DNA from: Parvularcula sp039818345
GTDB taxonomy: Bacteria > Pseudomonadota > Alphaproteobacteria > Caulobacterales > Parvularculaceae
Direction of reading: 5' to 3'
Length of the DNA: 64,000 nucleotides
Assembly: GCA_039818345.1 (NCBI GenBank)
Contig: JBCBUC010000005.1
Location: 62,001-126,000, forward strand
Shown here: positions 61,006-64,000 of the stretch, piece after piece
Position numbering within the stretch: position 1 is the first letter of the stretch
Layout of the letters: each line of letters begins with the position of its first letter
Notes under the pieces: model-generated
The model's input: the letters and a program-made list of their open reading frames with translations, nothing else
What the model was told of the DNA's origin: nothing
Databases searched by the model: none
Translations under genes and position numbers: made by a program

Positions 61006-62394
61006 ATGCGTTTTGGTTTGCCTATTCTCTTGATGCTCATGGCGCTACCCGCATCGGCGCAAACAAGCCAACCGCGCAGTGACCTTGAGCTTCGAGCGAC
61101 CTACGCACCCGTGGTCCAGGCGTCAGCCCCGGCGGTGGTGAACATCTACACCCGCCGCACGGTGCAGATGCGCTCCCGCACCCTCTTTGATGATCCCTTT
61201 TTCCGGCAGTTCTTTGGCGACATCGGACCAGGACCGACCCGGGAGCGAGTGCAATCGTCGCTCGGTTCGGGCGTCATTGTTGATCCAGAAGGCGTCATCG
61301 TTACCAACAACCATGTCATCGAGAACATGGACGAGATCCGCGTCGAGCTCTCGGATCGTCGAGAGTTCGACGCGGAGGTGCTGCTGACGGATCCTCAAAC
61401 CGATCTGGCGGTCCTGCGGATCGAAACCGATGAGCCGCTGCCGGCGATCGAATTTGCCGACAGCGACGAGGCATTGGTCGGCGATATTGTGCTGGCGATC
61501 GGCAACCCATTTGGCGTTGGCCAAACGGTGACCTCAGGCATCGTCTCGGCGTTGAGCCGAACGAATGTGTCGGTCTCTGACTTTCAATTTTTCATTCAGA
61601 CCGATGCGGCCATCAATCCGGGTAATTCTGGCGGCGCGCTCGTCGATGTCGATGGCCGATTGCTTGGGGTGAACACGGCGATTTATTCCCGGTTGAAAGA
61701 ATCAAACGGCATTGGTTTTGCGATACCAGGCAATTTGGTGCGCCGTGTCGTGTCTTCCGCAGTGGGCGGCGACACCATGGTGCGTCGCCCTTGGCTCGGT
61801 GTTGTGGGATCCGACGTCGATTCCCGTCTCGCCTCCGCCATTGGCCTCGACCGGCCGATGGGCGCGATCATCAGCCAGGTCTATCCGGGTGGCCCGGCTG
61901 ATCGAGCGGGCCTTCAAGAAAGTGACGTGATCCTGGCCATCGATGGCAAGGACGTCATGAGCGGCGAAGCTTTGCGCTATCGCCCAGCAACCGGCGAAGC
62001 AGGTGAGCGCGTTGATGTTCGCTATTTACGTGAAGGGCGTGAAAAGACGATCCGGGCACGTCTGGCTTATCCGCCAGAAACTCCTGATAAGGACGAGACC
62101 TTGCTAGAAGGGCGGCACCAACTTTCTGGCGCGACGATTGCGAACCTGTCACCGGCGCTCGCTGAAGAGCTTGGTCGCAACCCGTTCGACGAAGGCGTTG
62201 TTGTCTTGAGCGTGGCGCCGAACAGCGTCGCCCGGCGCTACCGGCTTCGTCAGGGTTCAATCATTATCGCGATTGATGACGAGGAGACTGACAGCGTCGA
62301 CGACGTGGAACGTGCGCTACGCGGCGGAGCAGTCGACGCTGTGACCCTCAAGGACCAACGCGGGCAGACGGTCCGCTATCGGCTTTCAAGGTGA
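61006..62394 (+). CDS. degP: DegP/DegQ-type serine protease
   Basis: 462 residues. Signal peptide (1-18, ending PASAQ), trypsin-like domain with catalytic triad His103 (TNNHVIE), Asp133 (TDLAVL) and Ser208 (NPGNSGGAL), then two PDZ domains (about 268-345 and 370-460). Periplasmic quality-control protease and chaperone. Length between DegS and DegP. Its stop overlaps rarA by 4 nt, a common alphaproteobacterial pairing. GAGAGG precedes the ATG. Confidence 0.93.
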   Translation: MRFGLPILLMLMALPASAQTSQPRSDLELRATYAPVVQASAPAVVNIYTRRTVQMRSRTLFDDPFFRQFFGDIGPGPTRERVQSSLGSGVIVDPEGVIVTNNHVIENMDEIRVELSDRREFDAEVLLTDPQTDLAVLRIETDEPLPAIEFADSDEALVGDIVLAIGNPFGVGQTVTSGIVSALSRTNVSVSDFQFFIQTDAAINPGNSGGALVDVDGRLLGVNTAIYSRLKESNGIGFAIPGNLVRRVVSSAVGGDTMVRRPWLGVVGSDVDSRLASAIGLDRPMGAIISQVYPGGPADRAGLQESDVILAIDGKDVMSGEALRYRPATGEAGERVDVRYLREGREKTIRARLAYPPETPDKDETLLEGRHQLSGATIANLSPALAEELGRNPFDEGVVVLSVAPNSVARRYRLRQGSIIIAIDDEETDSVDDVERALRGGAVDAVTLKDQRGQTVRYRLSR

Positions 62395-63689
62395 GCCTTT
62401 TCGATGCCGCTGGCCTGGGGGACGACTTGCCCACGCCGCTGGCTGAACGTTTGCGCCCTCAGCGGTTGGATGATGTGGTGGGGCAGGAGGCGCTGCTCGG
62501 GCAGGGCGGGAAGCTCCGCACGCTATTGAAGGCCTCGTCACTGCCGTCGATCATTTTGCACGGACCGCCAGGCACCGGAAAGACGACCATGGCTCGCCTC
62601 ATCGCCCAAGAGACGGATCATGATTTCACGCAGCTTTCGGCTATTTTTTCAGCGGTGGCGGATCTCAAAAAGGCCTTTGCCGAGGCCGAGGCCAAACGGG
62701 CGGTCGGGCGGCGCACGCTCCTCTTTGTTGATGAGCTTCATCGGTTCGATAAGCGGCAACAAGACAGTTTCTTACCGCATATGGAAACAGGGCTCATCAC
62801 CTTGGTGGGGGCAACAACGGAAAACCCCTCCTTTGCGCTTAACCGGGCGTTGCTTTCACGCGCAGCTGTTTTGAAGCTTGAGCGACTAGAAGCGGACGCG
62901 ATGGCTATCTTGCTCCAACGGGCTGAGACAAATTTGGGGCAACCGCTTCCGCTTACGGACGAAGGGCGTGAAGCTCTGATCGCCATGGCCGATGGTGATG
63001 GCCGTGCACTCCTGTCCTTGGCTGATCAGGTCATCAGTGCTGGGCCGGAAGCTCCCCTTGATGCCCATGCCTTGCGTCAGTCCTTTAGCGGCAGAGCGGC
63101 GCCCGGCGACCGTTCTGGTGATGTTCACTATGACCTTGCGAGTGTCCTACAAAAGTCGATCCGCGGGTCGGACGATGACGCCGCGCTTTATTGGACCGCA
63201 AGGATGCTTGAGGCGGGTGAGGACCCGATGTTTATCTTCCGAAGACTGATCGTCATCGCCAGCGAGGATGTCGGAAACGCCGACCCAAGAGCACTTCCCT
63301 TGGTGATCGCATCACGCGATGCTTTCCGTCAACTTGGAGAACCAGAGGGCCATATTGCCCTTGGTCAGGCTGTGGCCTTCCTCGCCGCTGCGCCAAAGTC
63401 GAACGCCGCCTATGTGGCCTTTAAAAAGGCCAAAGCGCTTGCCCGCAGCACCGGGTCGCTGCCGCCGCCGCCCCACGCGCTCAATGCACCCACGGCGTTG
63501 ATGAAAGAAGAGGGCCGGGGCGAGGGCTACATCTACGATCACGACACACCAGAGGGCCACGCCGGTCTGCGCTACCTTCCTGAGGGGGTCGAGACCGAGC
63601 CGCTTTACCAGCCGACGGACCGCGGTGCAGAAAAGATCATGGCCGAGCGTCTGGCGTCTTACCGCGCCCGGCGTCGGACGCGCATCTAG
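62391..63689 (+). CDS. rarA: Replication-associated recombination protein RarA (MgsA)
   Basis: 432-residue AAA+ ATPase acting at stalled forks. Opening RPQRLDDVVGQEALLG, Walker A GPPGTGKTT at 58-66, Walker B LLFVDELHRF near 115-124, sensor region GATTENPSFALNRALLSRA, and the C-terminal tetramerisation part with PEGHIALGQAVAFLAAAPKSNAAY (two parts). Begins with GTG inside the degP stop (GTGA overlap). Confidence 0.95.
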   Translation: MSLFDAAGLGDDLPTPLAERLRPQRLDDVVGQEALLGQGGKLRTLLKASSLPSIILHGPPGTGKTTMARLIAQETDHDFTQLSAIFSAVADLKKAFAEAEAKRAVGRRTLLFVDELHRFDKRQQDSFLPHMETGLITLVGATTENPSFALNRALLSRAAVLKLERLEADAMAILLQRAETNLGQPLPLTDEGREALIAMADGDGRALLSLADQVISAGPEAPLDAHALRQSFSGRAAPGDRSGDVHYDLASVLQKSIRGSDDDAALYWTARMLEAGEDPMFIFRRLIVIASEDVGNADPRALPLVIASRDAFRQLGEPEGHIALGQAVAFLAAAPKSNAAYVAFKKAKALARSTGSLPPPPHALNAPTALMKEEGRGEGYIYDHDTPEGHAGLRYLPEGVETEPLYQPTDRGAEKIMAERLASYRARRRTRI

Positions 63690-64000
63690 TCATCCTGCAC
63701 CACACGGACGGCTTTCGCCAAACTCAGTTCATAAACCGATTTTGGGCCTTGATCGATCATGGCAAGATCATCGCCCTGAGCTACCATCTTGGTGACCGCG
63801 TCAGCGGCACTGTCGGTTCTGAATACCGTGTCATCGATGGATGGAAAGAGCTTTTTGAGGGCCGCCAAAGGCAATTCATCCGCGTTGAAGACCTCCTCGA
63901 CCCGAAGCTCCGTGCCGCTTTGGATGTGAGCGAAAAGCTCAAGCGTGAAATGGTCCGCGGGGGCGAATGCCACGAGTTCACGTTGCCCGCCAGGTAGTTC
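63686..64000 (-). CDS. C-terminal part of an unknown protein
   Basis: Partial: the frame is open to the window end, so the true start lies beyond it. Visible end reads GGQRELVAFAPADHFTLELFAHIQSG then ELRVEEVFNADELPLAALKKLF, and later DDLAMIDQGPKSVYEL; a soluble, slightly acidic domain I do not recognise. It converges on rarA with a 4-nt overlap at the stops. No function assigned. Confidence 0.55.
   Translation of the reverse strand, partial: ELPGGQRELVAFAPADHFTLELFAHIQSGTELRVEEVFNADELPLAALKKLFPSIDDTVFRTDSAADAVTKMVAQGDDLAMIDQGPKSVYELSLAKAVRVVQDD

Noticed and set aside
1..64000. CRISPR arrays, insertion sequences, integrases or phage genes
   Set aside because: No regularly spaced repeats, transposase motifs or phage-structural genes were seen in the reading frames.

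Overview
The window looks like chromosomal DNA of a free-living, probably marine alphaproteobacterium with moderately high GC. The alphaproteobacterial signs are a CtrA-pathway phosphotransferase (ChpT), a Coq7 hydroxylase, a fused IspDF, an L25/Ctc ribosomal protein and a secY-adk-rpsM-rpsK-rpoA-rplQ order. Na+-translocating NADH:quinone reductase, a Ni-superoxide dismutase and a PhoX-type phosphatase point to seawater. The closest family cannot be fixed by reading alone; Parvularculales- or Rhodobacterales-like lineages are guesses.

Layout. 1-5151: tail of nqrA and complete nqrBCDEF. 5516-9132: aconitase B and a cytoplasmic solute-binding-like protein. 9240-11355: a small membrane protein divergent from a TetR regulator, with two operator-like palindromes between them, then a His-rich exported protein and a Zur-like repressor. 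11449-14670: a Tat-exported PhoX lipoprotein, a tiny exported membrane peptide, and sodN-sodX. 14654-18093 (minus strand): fatty-acid/sterol hydroxylase, rplY, coq7, dsbB, exoD-like. 18248-22851: tRNA-Leu(CAA), a small protein, an M23 peptidase, chpT, a receiver protein, then cinA and ispDF on the minus strand. 22998-35935: an unusual three-TM envelope protein, rplJL, a second hydroxylase, a GST, and rpoBC. 36037-38249: a GT2/GT4 glycosyltransferase pair. 38507-58501: the str-S10-spc-alpha ribosomal supercluster. 58694-60855 (minus strand): a second GT2/GT4 pair. 60900-64000: a DegP-type protease, rarA and a partial unknown gene.

The backbone is the translation and transcription core, and accessory genes sit at its joints. 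A lipoprotein gene lies between rpsG and fusA. A VPxPA/PEP-CTERM-like gene lies antisense between rplO and secY. Glycosyltransferase pairs follow rpoC and rplQ. The rplKA genes normally found before rplJL are not there. Energy genes (NQR, aconitase B, Coq7) and metal-linked genes (Zur, His-rich protein, Ni-SOD and its protease) occupy the first third.

Most calls rest on recognised family motifs read from the translations. No database search was possible. I did not find a clear, wholly new multi-gene system. The best candidates for novelty are the small exported peptide next to Ni-SOD, the insertions in the ribosomal operons, the TetR/membrane-protein switch, and several inverted repeats.
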